Positions 47,204-59,054 of a DNA stretch of 64,000 nt are shown here, in pieces. Positions within the stretch are counted from its first letter, which is position 1, and each line of letters begins with the position of its first letter. Below the pieces are notes generated by a model. It searched no databases, was not told where the DNA came from, and saw nothing but the letters and a program-made list of their open reading frames with translations. Source of the stretch: Morella rubra (Eukaryota > Streptophyta > Magnoliopsida > Fagales > Myricaceae); contig CM025850.1 of the NCBI GenBank assembly GCA_003952965.2, forward strand, positions 12,183,294 to 12,247,293. The letters are read 5' to 3'. A program made the translations under genes and the position numbers.

Positions 47204-48561
47204 TATCACTTGAATGTCCTAAAATCTAGATCCAGAACTTCATGCTCCGCCTTTTTGCTAGAGGACCGAAAGTAAGAACGTCAACAGTTCAAAACGCGAC
47301 CGTTTAATTCATAGTACTGGAACTTTTGAACGTTTGAAATGAAAAAGAAGCTTCTGGTTTTCAGCGAGATGAGCTGGGCCAGGAAATGTCGAAGAGAAAG
47401 AGAATCGTGGGAATGAGTGAGATAGTCTGAGAGGAAGGAAGGAAATCCCGATTCCCCACACTACTAGTCTTCTGAGCATTACAGACTGTTGCCGGTATTG
47501 AGGCTTTGTAAAGTGGCCGAAGGGAAAGGAACGGAGGAGCGCAATCAGACGCGGGCGGGATTAGAGGTGTAGTGGAAACGCGTCAGGAGTGGTTAAGGAA
47601 AAGCATTCTTTTGCATACGTTTTGATTGGGTGCTGCTGTGGCCAAATCATGTGGATTAGTTTAGTCAGTAAGTCGTTGCTGGGAATTAGACCGGTCGGAT
47701 TAGTTAATTAGCTTGGAGAGGGAAATTGGGGAAGACATGCATGTTTTGAAAATTGTCTATGGGAGTACTAGGAAAGATTCGCCTTTGGTGGTTGTAGACT
47801 TGAATGGGCCCCTAAAGTCAAACTGGGCATATTAGACGAGCTTGAATGAAAATTAGGGGAAGTTTCGGGTATATTTGAGCGTCAAAATTTTGGGTACGAG
47901 AGTGGATAAAAAAATAAAGATAATTTATTAGACTCAGTAAAAAAGGTATAGTTTATAAGAGTTTATGAAAAAGTAATAAAAGAAAATATTTGAATCAGTA
48001 AGGTTGTTCAGTGCCACCGAATTTTTCGGTGGCACGGGCACCGAGTTATCAGTACCTAACTTCGCTAGTATCGGTGTCGGTTTGTTGTTTTTATAAAAAT
48101 TAGGGGCTAATCTCAGGTCCCGATTTACCCGGCATCAGGAAATCAGGATTTTATTTTATTTTTTGCTACAAAACGACGTAGTTTCTCTTAATGAGAAACT
48201 ATGTCGTTTCATTATCCCCCAACCCCCCCCCCCTCACTCGTGGTCGTGCCTCTTTCTCTCTCTCCCTACTTTCCCTCTCCTACGCACGGGCGGCACAGCC
48301 CTTCACCGACCACCACACATGTCAGTTGTCGCGCCTCCTTCTCCCCTCAGGCCCTCCTTCACGCGTCAATCACATTTCATCTCCTCTGCCACATCCCTCT
48401 CTCTCTCTCCTTGTCTAAGTCGTTCTTACACCAAAAACCTAACCTGGGCGTCTCACCCAACAACATTAGAGTCTTGATTGCTATCTATACAGACGTATTG
48501 GACTTTTTGGTCTTGTTGTTGGGTGGGTTTTCTAGGGTTCTTTTCTTTGATAAAGTTTGAG
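47204..48561. other. Divergent upstream region of the coiled-coil and GIP1-like genes
   Basis: It contains the 5' flank of the minus-strand gene and a pyrimidine-rich leader (about 48210-48470, many ctctctc tracts) ahead of the GIP1-like ATG. Overlapping open frames in the leader are low-complexity and not considered real. No other gene was seen. Confidence 0.5.
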
Positions 48562-48715
48562 ATGGTCTCTGGTGACTCGCTAGTCGAGGGCGATGGGACT
48601 CAGGTACAATCTATCAAGGAAATCGTGGGCAATCACTCTGAATTGGATATCTATGCGGCCCTGAAAGAAACTAACATGGATCCTAACAAAACTGCACAGA
48701 AATTGCTCAACCAAG
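48562..48715 (+). pseudogene. GIP1-like (DUF1296) first exon, probably truncated gene
   Basis: The frame from ATG 48562 encodes 51 residues ending at a donor (caag/gtggga). The segment VQSIKEIVGNHSELDIYAAL, then KETNMDPNKTAQKLLNQ, is the UBA-like DUF1296 domain of GBF-interacting protein 1-like proteins. These are plant nuclear proteins thought to assist bZIP transcription factors. The family normally continues with a Lys/Arg-rich phrase and several hundred more residues. The only candidate is a decayed piece at about 49652-49690, rich in aaagaaaaaagaa. No further exon was found before the next gene at 52274. The ARVRKT-like residues usual just before VQSIKEIV also seem to be missing. A partial duplicate is most likely. 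Confidence 0.68.
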
Positions 48716-50065
48716 GTGGGATTTTTTTATTTTTTGCTGTTTCACTATCAAGGAAATCGTGTGTTTCGATTTTTTGTTGTTTCGCTATGCTTTGATTAAT
48801 GGGCGTTTCTTGTTCCACTGATTTTGAGCTCGGAAGCTGGTTAGGTTGTGTGTATTTGAGGTTTTGTTTGGGGTTTAAACGTGTTATTGTTTCACATTGG
48901 TCTTTTATTGTGTTTGTTTTTGGTTCTTTAGCTTTGTTTTGTGTTTTTTGTGGGTTTTGTTTAAGGAAACTTGTTCTTTCGCCTATAATTTCTTGCGTCT
49001 TGGGTGTTAGGATGTGGGGGGTGGAGTTGTTTTTTGTTGTTGTTGTTGTGTAGTTATACTCTTTAGTTCAAATTATGATATACTTGTAACTTGTTTGTGT
49101 TGAAGGTTCTATGTCAAAATTTATGGTCTTTCTGAAGTTTCATTATGTTATTCATTGGCATTCTGTTGTTCTGGTTGTATACTGGATAAATAATGTGTTT
49201 AGGTAGATGTGTATGATGAGAGGGAAGTTAAATGTACTCGTTGGGTGAAAGTGTAAAAGTGGGAAATGAATTCTAATTCAACATGGCGAAGGATGTGTTA
49301 TGGATTCAATATGCAGGAGGTGTATAACATACAGAGTAGATAAAGGGAGAAAATGCTAAAAAAAGGCCCAATATAAATATAGGATAATAGAAACCGCCAC
49401 CGCTAGGGATCGATTTTTGCCCCTAACGATGTAGGTGGCCAATATTTGAAAACCGGCCTATCCGGTGTAGGTGCCTAGTCTTGGCCAAAATCGATACCTA
49501 CACCAGGGTTGAACAACCCTATTTGAATGAATAATATAACGAAAAAGAATAATTTAATGGAAAAAAATTATTATGTATTTTTTTTTAATTAGAAGTGCCA
49601 AAATTTTAGCACTCAAACACATTTGTGACCTTTACTTATATAACTCCTGCAGGAATAAAGAAAAAAGAAGTTTCTATTCAGCCGTACAAGGTTAGAACAT
49701 TGTAAAATTATTTTATTTGAAATTTCAATTATCTTAAGAGGTTTTCTATTTTTTGTTATCTTTTCATAACTAGCCATCTACAATGACTTTAACACTTCGA
49801 CTAATCTCAATATATATATATATATATTCTCAATCCACACAAATTTGTGTAATTACTATATCAATAATTCAGAGGGTAGTCTCAAAGGGTGGATACCATA
49901 AGTGTTTACGTACCAAAATTTTGGGAGTTTAAAAATTTTTAATTCATGAAATAATGAAAAGTGAAAAAAAAAAAAAAAAAAGAAGATAATTTAAGTGAAT
50001 TTTTATATTTATTGTGTTAAAAGAGATGATTTAATAGGAGAAAAATTATGTTATAGTTATTTTTA
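48716..50065. other. Sequence downstream of GIP1-like exon
   Basis: This is AT-rich intron-like or intergenic DNA with one candidate decayed second exon near 49652-49690 and a (TA)n at 49809-49826. It ends with the 9-bp target duplication ttattttta (50057-50065). Confidence 0.45.
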
Positions 50066-50444
50066 GGGGAAAATACACTTTTCACCCACAAACTACCAGA
50101 GTAGTGACACATTGCACCCAAACTACCATCTTTAAGACATTGCACCCTCAAACTACCAATGTTATATATTTTGCACCCTAAACTACCCACTTTGACACAT
50201 TACACCCTCCAACTACTAATATATTAAACACTTTGCACCCTCCATTTGACAATAATACCCTTTAAAAAATTAATGAATTGACAACAATATCTAAGGGCAT
50301 TATCGTCATTTTAGTTTGAAAATTTGATAAAGGGTGCAAAGTGTTAAAAATTGGTAGTTAAAGGGTGCAATGTGTCAAAATTGGTAGTTTAGGGTGCAAA
50401 GTGTAAAATATATGGTAGTTCGTGGGTGAAAAGTGTATTTTCCC
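50066..50444. mobile_element. Mutator-like foldback MITE, copy B
   Basis: This 379-bp element is almost identical to copy A at 4473-4833 and in the same orientation. The ends are ggggaaaatacacttttcac and gtgggtgaaaagtgtatttt, then ccc. It is flanked by a perfect 9-bp duplication, ttattttta, at 50057-50065 and 50445-50453. The near-identity of A and B and the intact duplications point to recent mobilisation by a Mutator-type transposase encoded elsewhere. Confidence 0.87.
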
Positions 50445-52273
50445 TTATTTTTATTAGCCAAATATTGGCATCCAAACACTGTACAAACTTGGGGAGGGGG
50501 GGGGGGGAATTAAAAAATTACTAAAAATTCATTAAAAAATATTTTTTAACTAAATAAACAAAAATATTTAAGGATTTTTGGGAGCTAGGGGACCATGACC
50601 GCGCCGGCCCTGTAGCTATGTCCCTTGTGGTAACACCTAAGAATTTTTGAACTTAAGACAATGAAAGAGACAAATCCTTAAGTGTAAAGCCTTTAATCGT
50701 TAGGTTTTTCCAAATCCCTAGTCCTCACAAGTTAGATTTTTTAGTTATGTATAATATGAACATAATTGGGACGGAATCTTAATTAACCTTGTAGCTTCAA
50801 GATTTTGTGGCTGTTGTAAGCAGTCAACAAATATTGCTCTGAATTTAATGATTGACAAAGAAGGGATGAGGTTGATTTTGGAAGATACGAATTTTGTACA
50901 GATTCTTTTTCATTAATTGGTTCGCATATTTTTTGTTTACATTTATAAATCATTGGGATAGAAAGACGAGGGAAAAATTAAGAATCTCGCGGGTTGTTTT
51001 TGTCTAGATGGTAAAGATATGAGAGGAATTCCAACAAATCATTCATATAATACGCAATAAAAAAAATAATTAGTCGGTTTAAAAATAAGAACATGCAAGT
51101 TAAATTGGGGTTTATAGCGTCCATGTTGTTAGTTCTTGATGTTTCGAATAAGAGATTTAATGAGAACGTCACTAGATAATATAATGATTTGAGGACCGGT
51201 AGTGTTTGTATACTCAAAATATTAGAATTTTTTTTTTTTTATCTATCTACAATTTTTGAATACAAACATAATTAACTCAAAAAGTTTGAGTAAAATAATA
51301 ATAATAATAATAATAAATTATTACTAAAAAATTCATTAAAAAAAAAAAATGATATTTTTTTTAAATAAGTAATATTTTTAAATAAAACTATTGAAACTCT
51401 ATTTCAATAATATATTTATTTTTAATGTATTTTTAAATTTTTTATTTTTTTTATTATTTTTTTAATTTAATCTTGGAGGGCATTTCGGTCATTTTGCATA
51501 ATTTTCTGTCGAATTTAACATCTAATTTAGACAGGGGGGTTAGAATTGATGAATTTCAAAAGTTATGGATCTCAAATCGCCGAATTGATAATTAGGGATA
51601 CCGATTTGATTTTTACTCATACTTATGGGGATAATTATGACTTTATCCTGAGAAACAATTAATTTCAGTTTACGAGTGATTGAAAAGAGCACACGGATTA
51701 AGGTGCCTGAAGGCCGTGAGATACTGATGGGTCCCAGTTAGAGCTATAGCAAAGTCGATAGAATTCTCTTCAGGTGAGAACAAACTTCAAATTTGAATAA
51801 AAATATTAAAATTAACGCTTTAGTAAAATTTAAATAAACAACTGTTAACAATTTTTCTTAAATTTAGAACCACAACTTTTGACATCACTTCCTAAGATAA
51901 AGACACAATAACTTGCTGTAAAATATTAGCTAATAAATGTTAAACTGTCAACAACGACTGTGACAAAGTTTTCAACAGCCCACATCTACTTTTTTTTCTC
52001 ATCCCTCATTTTATTCCAGGTAAAGTTGGATAATCGTGGTCTATCATATACCTTGCAAAGAGAGACAACAATTATCTATTGTCGTTTTGGCAGTCCCATT
52101 TCCAGGTTCCATCTAGCTCAGTCAATGGTCCACAGAGGAAGTTATCTACATTTCTGCGGCCAGCCCAACCTCTTTTCTTCCATCCGTTTTTCCAAAGTTG
52201 TTGTCGACTGTTGAGACGCTCTCTCTCTCTGGACTGTTATCACTCTCTCTGCACTTTCCGATCGGCAGAGGAT
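50445..52273. other. Spacer before the S28 peptidase gene
   Basis: AT-rich DNA with a 12-G run near 50497, an (AAT)n microsatellite at about 51296-51316 and T-rich tracts. No coding sequence was recognised. The last 250 bp are pyrimidine-rich leader of the peptidase gene. Confidence 0.5.
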
Positions 52274-55200
52274 ATGGAAGCCACAAAGAAGAGGATAATG
52301 GCAACTCGGTTTCAATTTCTGTGGTTCTCTTTCTTCACTTTATTGTCTTCGACAGTCTCAATTGCCAAAACTACCCCCAGATTTCCTTCTTCAGTCGTTT
52401 GGCCAGAGCAGCTCTCGCGTTCTAACACAAACCAGCTTTACAAAACAAAGTACTTCACCCAGATACTTGATCACTTCAATTTCAATCCCCAGAGCTACCA
52501 AACCTTTCAACAAAGATACCTAGTGAATGACACTTACTGGGGCGGTGCTGACAAGAAGGCCCCGATCTTCGTCTACATGGGAAATGAAGGAGATATAGAG
52601 TGGTTCGCTCAAAACACGGGCTTCATGTTCGAAACAGCACCCCGTTTCAAAGCCCTTCTTGTTTTCATCGAGGTATTTTGATCTAAACTCCAGAGATCTC
52701 ATATATACTGATGTTTCTTGTGAATCCTCAACACTCGAGAAATATGTGGTCTTGAAACGAAGTCATGGAGACTAAACGTTTTAGTGATAGGTTCCAAATT
52801 CTCTCTGTTCTCCTTCATCTGTATATATTATCTGTAAGCAACCAAGAGTTTGCAAAAGATCACCACTTGAGATACATACATAAAAGAATGCCTTCCTATT
52901 ACAAATTGCAGCATCGGTTCTATGGAAAATCGATGCCATTTGGGGGCGTCAAAGATGTTGCATATAGAAATGGAAGTACGCTTGGGTATCTAAGCTCGAC
53001 GCAGGCACTAGCAGATTATGCTACTTTGATCACCAATCTAAAGCAAAATTTGACAGCAACCGAGTCTCCTGTGATCGTTTTTGGAGGTTCCTATGGAGGA
53101 AGTAAGCTAATCTCCTCATCTATCCTTTTGCTCTTCTTTTCCGCTTTTTTTCTTTTCCCGTAATAATACTTTTGTCCCATACATATAATTGAGTTGCTGG
53201 TTTTGGGTTTTGTCTTTGCAAGATTAAATATCTTGTCTGGAGATAGTGGGAAAGCTTTAATTTGCTTGCTGGTTTCTGCAGTGCTTGCTGCATGGTTTAG
53301 GTTGAAGTACCCGCACATTACGATCGGAGCCTTGGCTTCCTCTTCACCGATCCTGAATTTTGTGAACATCACATCCCCATATAGCTTTAACAACATCATC
53401 ACTCAAGACTTTAGGGTCTCCTCTCTCTCCCTCTCTCTCTCTCTCTCAGCTTTCTAGAAACTAAAAGACATTGTAGATGAGATAGACAAAGTCCTAGCGT
53501 AGACCAAAGTAATCACTAAAATCCAACGGCCACGCTGAAGAAGTTCAAAGACGACAATAACAATCTGTATGTTTTTGGAACTACACGCAACAACCACATG
53601 CACCTAATTATTTTAAAAAAATAGGTCACGGACCATTGATAATAAGCGCGGATGAAAAAGTGAGGTGAGAGGGTGAAAAAGTTAATAAAAAAGTATATAA
53701 GAATTAGTAAAAAGGTATATAAGAATTAGTAAAAAAGTAAAAAATTTATAAAATTAGGTGAAAAAGAGTGAGAAATTTTTTTTTATAATGATTATAAATT
53801 TTAAAGAGTAAAAATTTTGATCAATTACTTCATGAAATATATCTCCGACAAGAAACTCTCTCACTATTTGCATGTGAAAATTCCAGAGCGCAAGCGAGAA
53901 CTGTTACAAAGTGATCAAAGGTTCGTGGCAATTAATTGAAGATACAGCAGATCAACGTGGGGGTCCCGATTTACTTAGTAAAGCCTTTAGAATATGCGGG
54001 TAAGTATTTGATTGATCATTGCCTGTGTAATCTTAGCTAGCGTGCAGTATATAGTACTAAATCAGGCTTTGTTTTCCACCTTTTCTTCTTGGCAGGAACT
54101 ATGTCGATCAAGATTCTCTGCAAAGTTGGCTTTACACCGCGTACGTTTACTCGGCCATGACCGATTATCCAACTCCGTCAAATTTCCTAAGTCCCTTACC
54201 AGCTTATCCAGTCAAACAGGTACTAATTTACTCGTCTATTTGAAAAGAAAAAAAAAATTAATACATATGACGGCCGTCTCAAAAGAGAAAAGTGGGTTTT
54301 TTTTCCCCATATACGAACGTGTTTTTCGCTAATTTGTTGTGTGGGGCGGTACTGCAGATGTGCAACGCGATTGATGATCCAGCGACTGGAAACGACACAT
54401 TCGCAAAGTTGTACGGTGCAGCTAACATTTACTATAACTACAGTGGAAGTGCCGAGTGCTTCAATCTGAGCGATGATTCCGATCCTCATGGTCTCGGAGG
54501 ATGGAGGTGGCAGGTATGGGATATTCCTCCCTTACTGTCTTTCTCAATGCGTCCCTTTCACTTGCATAATCTGCCACACAAGGACACAGAATTCCCAGAA
54601 CAAATTAGTAATTTCACTATGCAATTTCCGCAAAAACAATACTAATAGTACAAAAAAGCGTATTTTTTGGGTCAAGACAAATCTTTGACGTCTTCTTTAA
54701 AATCAGATTATTATTATTTTTTTTTTTTTAATAAGTGCCTAGGAGGACAAGTGTCGCTTGAGTACTATTAGGATGGGAACCATAATGGAACCACGACCCA
54801 GCGACAAGGAAGCTCTATGATCCATAACCCACTAGCTAAAGGAGTAAAAGGGGAATCACTTTCGTAAGTTTGAATAAACAAATCTTCACTAATCAAGAGA
54901 ACATGTGAGAGTATCCAAGATAACCATGTGCCTCACATGCCGAAGTTTGAGCCTCACAGTTGTTAATAATTTTGAATCACCATTACCTATTTGGAGCCTA
55001 TTGCTAGCTTGAAAAATTCCTTTTCCCACAAGTTTCTCATGATGAGGCTCTAGCCTGACCCAGAGGAAATGCGTTGGTATCCAGCACTGCAGCACAGCTT
55101 TTGTCCATGTGTTTTGGAAGAAGGAAAGTTGTTTTTCCTTTTCCTTGGAATGTCAAAACAATAGTTTTACGAAAACCCAGAGCGTTTCATTGGACAAAAG

Positions 55201-56417
55201 TTCTTTCCACACTTTTTGTATGTTGTCTCGTGAAATCTGGACTCGATTCAAAATCCAGATGCCCTCTAGGACGACAGATTTTGATCATCCTTATTTAGAG
55301 AAATATAATTAAGATATTTACAATCTGTTTATTTATAAAAGGTTATTATCTCGGTTTTGATATGAGATTTCATCAATCGCATTTTAAGATATCTTTATTC
55401 GAAAATTTTGATTAGGATGTTAAAGAATCTTGAATTATCGTATTTCGAGGCTCTTGGGTCTAAAGACTCTTCTGCAACATACGTAGGCGTTCTTTCTCCA
55501 GTACTCGCAAATTCGTTTCTTGGGCTTTATTTTTTAGGCTTACGATAGCCCATGGATAAAGCCATGTGGTGAAAAAGCTTATAACACTGATAAAGGGAAA
55601 AGGGAGGAAGAGCAGCCACACGCGAGCCTTGGTTTTCTTTGTTATTTTTCGTAGCCCACGAGTCTTGGTTTTGTGTTTTTTGCAGGCGTGTACAGAGATG
55701 ATAATGCCAACGGGTGGAAACACTGAGGAAAGCATATTCCCAGCTTCGGAGTGGCACTACGAGAACCGAGCCACTTACTGCAAAAACAACTTCGGCGTTG
55801 AGCCTAGGCCCAATTGGATCGCTACTGAGTTTGGTGGCCATGTGGGTGTTTTATCATTTAGCCCGTTGCACCATCATTCATCTATGTTCCATGCTTGCAA
55901 AGTTGTTGTGTGTCTATTTTGTGCAGGACATCCATAGGGTTTTGAAAAGGTTCGGGAGCAACATCATCTTCTTCAATGGCTTGAGGGACCCATGGAGCGG
56001 TGGAGGGTATGATCGCTCGCAATCTCCCTCCTCCCATCATTTTGATTTGGTCATGATCGTTGCCTAAATTCTACAGACATAATTGTATTACATTAATTAT
56101 GCATATTTATTTAAACTTTTTAAACGTTTTTTGTAGGGTCCTGAAGAACATATCCCAAAGCATAGTTGCGATCGTCGCAAAAGAAGGCGAGTGACAATTA
56201 TCCATACGTGACTTGAGCACTCATTTATACGTTCACAACGTTTGTCGTTGCTAACTTTTGGTTGCGTTGATGTTAAAAAGGGGCTCACCACGTGGACCTG
56301 AGGTTCTCGACTAAAGAAGATCCACAATGGCTTAAGGACGTGAGGAAACAAGAAGTGAATATTATTGCTAACTGGATCTCTCAGTATTACTTCGACTTGG
56401 CCCATTTCTCTTCCTAG
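52274..56417 (+). CDS. Lysosomal Pro-X carboxypeptidase-like protein (peptidase S28)
   Basis: The ten exons are 52274-52672, 52912-53101, 53282-53415, 53887-53999, 54096-54219, 54358-54513, 55686-55841, 55927-56006, 56137-56186 and 56281-56417. All phases agree, giving 512 residues. The ninth intron is GC-AG. An N-terminal signal segment ([16 protein letters not shown]) is present, and Met9 could be an alternative start. The family start [11 protein letters not shown] is followed by the nucleophile Ser193 in GGSYGG, Asp445 in [11 protein letters not shown] and His470/471 in GAHHVDLR. Many N-glycosylation sequons fit a secreted or vacuolar enzyme. Family members remove a C-terminal residue after proline. 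The natural substrate is unknown. An upstream in-frame extension from 52079 is not needed. Confidence 0.93.
56187..56280 (+). other. GC-AG intron of the S28 gene
   Basis: The donor reads gaag/gcgagt and the acceptor taaaaag/gggctc. Only this GC donor keeps the conserved KEGAHHVDL reading frame. A GT four bases later would shift the frame. GC-AG introns are a known minority class. Confidence 0.8.
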
Positions 56418-58585
56418 AGGTGTAGGCCAGTTCTTCCTCCAAGAAAACGCACACCAATAGCCTCAAGCGCATGTACGTTTTTTTAGAAAATTTAGTATGG
56501 TATGAATATTTAGGTGATGTTTGAGTTTTATTGGCATGCGTGTAGAGGTTGTTGAGTTGTATTGATGTTAGTAAAAAAATAATGTTGAATTGTATTGATA
56601 TGCGTATAGGAGTAATGTTTTAATTATAAAGTTATAGAAATTTAGATTCAAATTCTAAAATTTTTATCAAAGGAACGTACCCTAATCGATCAATAAGCTC
56701 AAGCCTACAGGCTTTTATATTTCTCATTTTCCATGGATGTGATGTGACGAAGGTTATGGCTGAGTGGATACTATGCCCATCAGATTCATTCTAAAACGTG
56801 AGGAGAAGTAAATAAAGTGAAAGACGCTAAGAAAAAAACAAACAAGAATTGAGGATAAGTTTGAGCAGTTTGCGTGGTTGTTCTATGTATCATTAGCCCT
56901 TTATTATCTATTTGACTACCAAAAACGAGAACGCTAAACAAAAAAAATGAAGATAATTTTTGTATCTTCTGTTTTGGTGAAAAAGAAAAACACCTAGGAA
57001 GATGGCATGTTGAATCACTTGAAGGATCATTATCATTGTCCAACTTCTAGAGGCGAATTTTGTTTTCTTAGGAGATTTAATGGGGGTTAGGCATCTTCTA
57101 TTGATTATTTGGAATTAGCTAAATGGAAAATTTGAAAAGCTGAACCATTCCGGATCGATGCAGTCATGGAGGGTCAGAAAGTTGCAGACCGATTAAGGAA
57201 AAAGACAAAAGAGGATTTCCTTCTTTCAATGAGATGAATATAGACATGGCTGCATTTCCACGTGAAAATGTTGTCAGTTAAGGGCATATTTCCAGTATGT
57301 GAAGACGAGCTAGGTGTGTTGTAGAGGGGCCTCTGTTGCCTTGCATACTGATACGTCAGACTCAGAGTCTCGGACGAATTTAAGACCGAAATCGTGGACC
57401 CACACTTCCCAAAATGTCACTCAAGCTCTTGACATCAAAGCCCAATTCCTTCATTCTCTTATGGTCCAACTTTGTGAATCAAATCTCAAACATGGGCTCA
57501 AATCCATGAACTTGCACTGCAATCAGCCCAACCCATACTGGGTGATCTGACCCTGGTTACTGGTTAGGTTTATTTTGTGAGCATCATAAATATTTGAGCC
57601 TTTGTCTAGTATCAAAGAAGCTCTCGCTGTTCCTCTCACTCTCTCAGTCTCAGATCTGCCCGATGCCTTGATCTCTCTCAAAGTATTCTGGCAAACTCTC
57701 TCTAATCTCTCCCTTAGCTTTTGGTTACAACGAGAATACCCGCAAATGTAAGCCTTTTATTTTTTTCGCTTTCGCTTTCTTGTTAGTTTTGTATATGTTT
57801 TCTGCTTAGATGGTTTTTTTTTTTCCTAATCTGTAATCGGTTCCTTTTTTTTTTTTGTTTGGGGGGGGGGGGGTTGGTTATGGTACGTAATCTACATGCA
57901 GAAATTGGTGAGTGAGAGATCTGGGTTTCATTTAATCGATGCACCAGAAAAACTTAATTCTCTCCCGTCGACTTCTCTGGAAGTGTAAATCTTGATGGTT
58001 TAAACCTTGGTTAGAGACATTCATACCTTGCGTTAGCGATGAAGCTCAGGTTTTGTCGCGTTAAACGAGGTTTAGCGTGGGGGTTTGGCAAAATCAACTG
58101 CGAGCAGTGTATACTCTCATCTAGACTTTTCTGCTCTTTTTTTTTTCTGGGGAAACTTTGGTTCGCGAACGTTCTGTGAGAATTATGTTTTTCATCGTTG
58201 AAATATTGAGTTTGTTGACTCAGCTGCGAAATAATTGGACATGTTCTACATTAAGCCCTTGACAGACTAGAGATTTAATACTAGGGAACGCTGTTGGAAT
58301 GGCTGTTTATTGTGGTTTTTCAAGGGACATGTAAGGATCAACGATGGGTACATGCTCAAGGTTTTACCTTTATATTCTGTGAATCAGTACTTAATCATTT
58401 TCAGTTCTTTCCATGGACGTTAGCTCATGCGAAATGGGAATTTTGGAGCGCTTATGTTTCTAGTAGGCATATGCTTTTGCTAGAGAACGGGTGAATTTTT
58501 TTTAGTCGCATGACAGCTATTTCTGTTGCGCGCGTTGTACTATTAGTTATTCCAGTTGCAATAACATTATTTGTATTCACTTTAG
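56418..58585. other. Spacer and possible promoter/leader of the TFIIE-beta relic
   Basis: No coding sequence was recognised. A pyrimidine-rich stretch at 57610-57720 followed by caaat/gtaagcc looks like a 5' leader exon with a donor. This may be the original first exon of the TFIIE-beta copy, with the coding exons between it and 58586 lost. A G run of about 12 lies near 57862. An open frame at 57314-57550 shows no family signal. Confidence 0.4.
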
Positions 58586-59054
58586 GCTTTGAAAGCTGCG
58601 GGTCGGATGTGGCTGCCGGCAAACTTCGATCCCAGGAATACATTGCTGACCCAAATGACCCTAGGGTGCCCATTAAGGTCGATGTTGATCTCAAGCAGCT
58701 TTTTCGTGGGATTGAATTGTCTCTTGATATGATTGGCATCGAGAGAGATATCCCAAAGAATGGGATGAAGCTTGCCACCTACACTGCTCAAAGGAGAGCC
58801 AGGTCAGAGGTTCATGGCATTTCATCCAAGCCCAAGCCAAAGCCAAAGAAGAAGAAACATGAGAATACAAAGAGAACAAAGCTGACCAATATGCCCATCT
58901 TACAGGGCTTTTCAGGACTTTGGACACTAATTCACGAAGTTCAGATAAGCCATTGGCGAACCTAGCAGAGTATATCAACAGGAGGCTGCAATACAACAAA
59001 TTGACCATTGATACCAAGCTGACCAAACTGGCAGGAACACCCTTTGGAAATTGA
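58586..59054 (+). pseudogene. TFIIE beta-subunit terminal-exon pseudogene
   Basis: After an acceptor-like cactttag, the sequence encodes ALKAAGRMWLPANFD, then (after a frame change near 58640) DPNDPRVPIKVDVDLKQLF, RGIELSLDMIGIERD, and a Lys-rich KPKPKPKKKKHENTKRTKL. A two-base insertion (aat-at-gcc) near 58893 shifts the frame again to HLTGLFRTLD, and a stop lies at 59052-59054. This is the C-terminal part of the plant general transcription factor IIE beta subunit. Preserved intron-acceptor sequence means a DNA-level duplicate, not a retrocopy. The longest open frame here (58510-58965) starts in intron sequence, and its apparent membrane helix is not real. Confidence 0.85.

Noticed and set aside
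48163..48560. Overlapping Ser/Pro/Leu-rich frames before the GIP1-like exon
   Set aside because: They are products of a ctctct-rich leader in all three frames. No conserved domain.
52079..52273. In-frame N-terminal extension of the S28 peptidase
   Set aside because: The residues before Met at 52274 do not resemble the family, and the signal segment begins after that Met. The region looks like leader.
58510..58965. 151-codon frame with an apparent N-terminal membrane helix
   Set aside because: Its first 40 residues come from intron sequence and the wrong frame of the TFIIE-beta exon. The recognisable part begins only after a frameshift.
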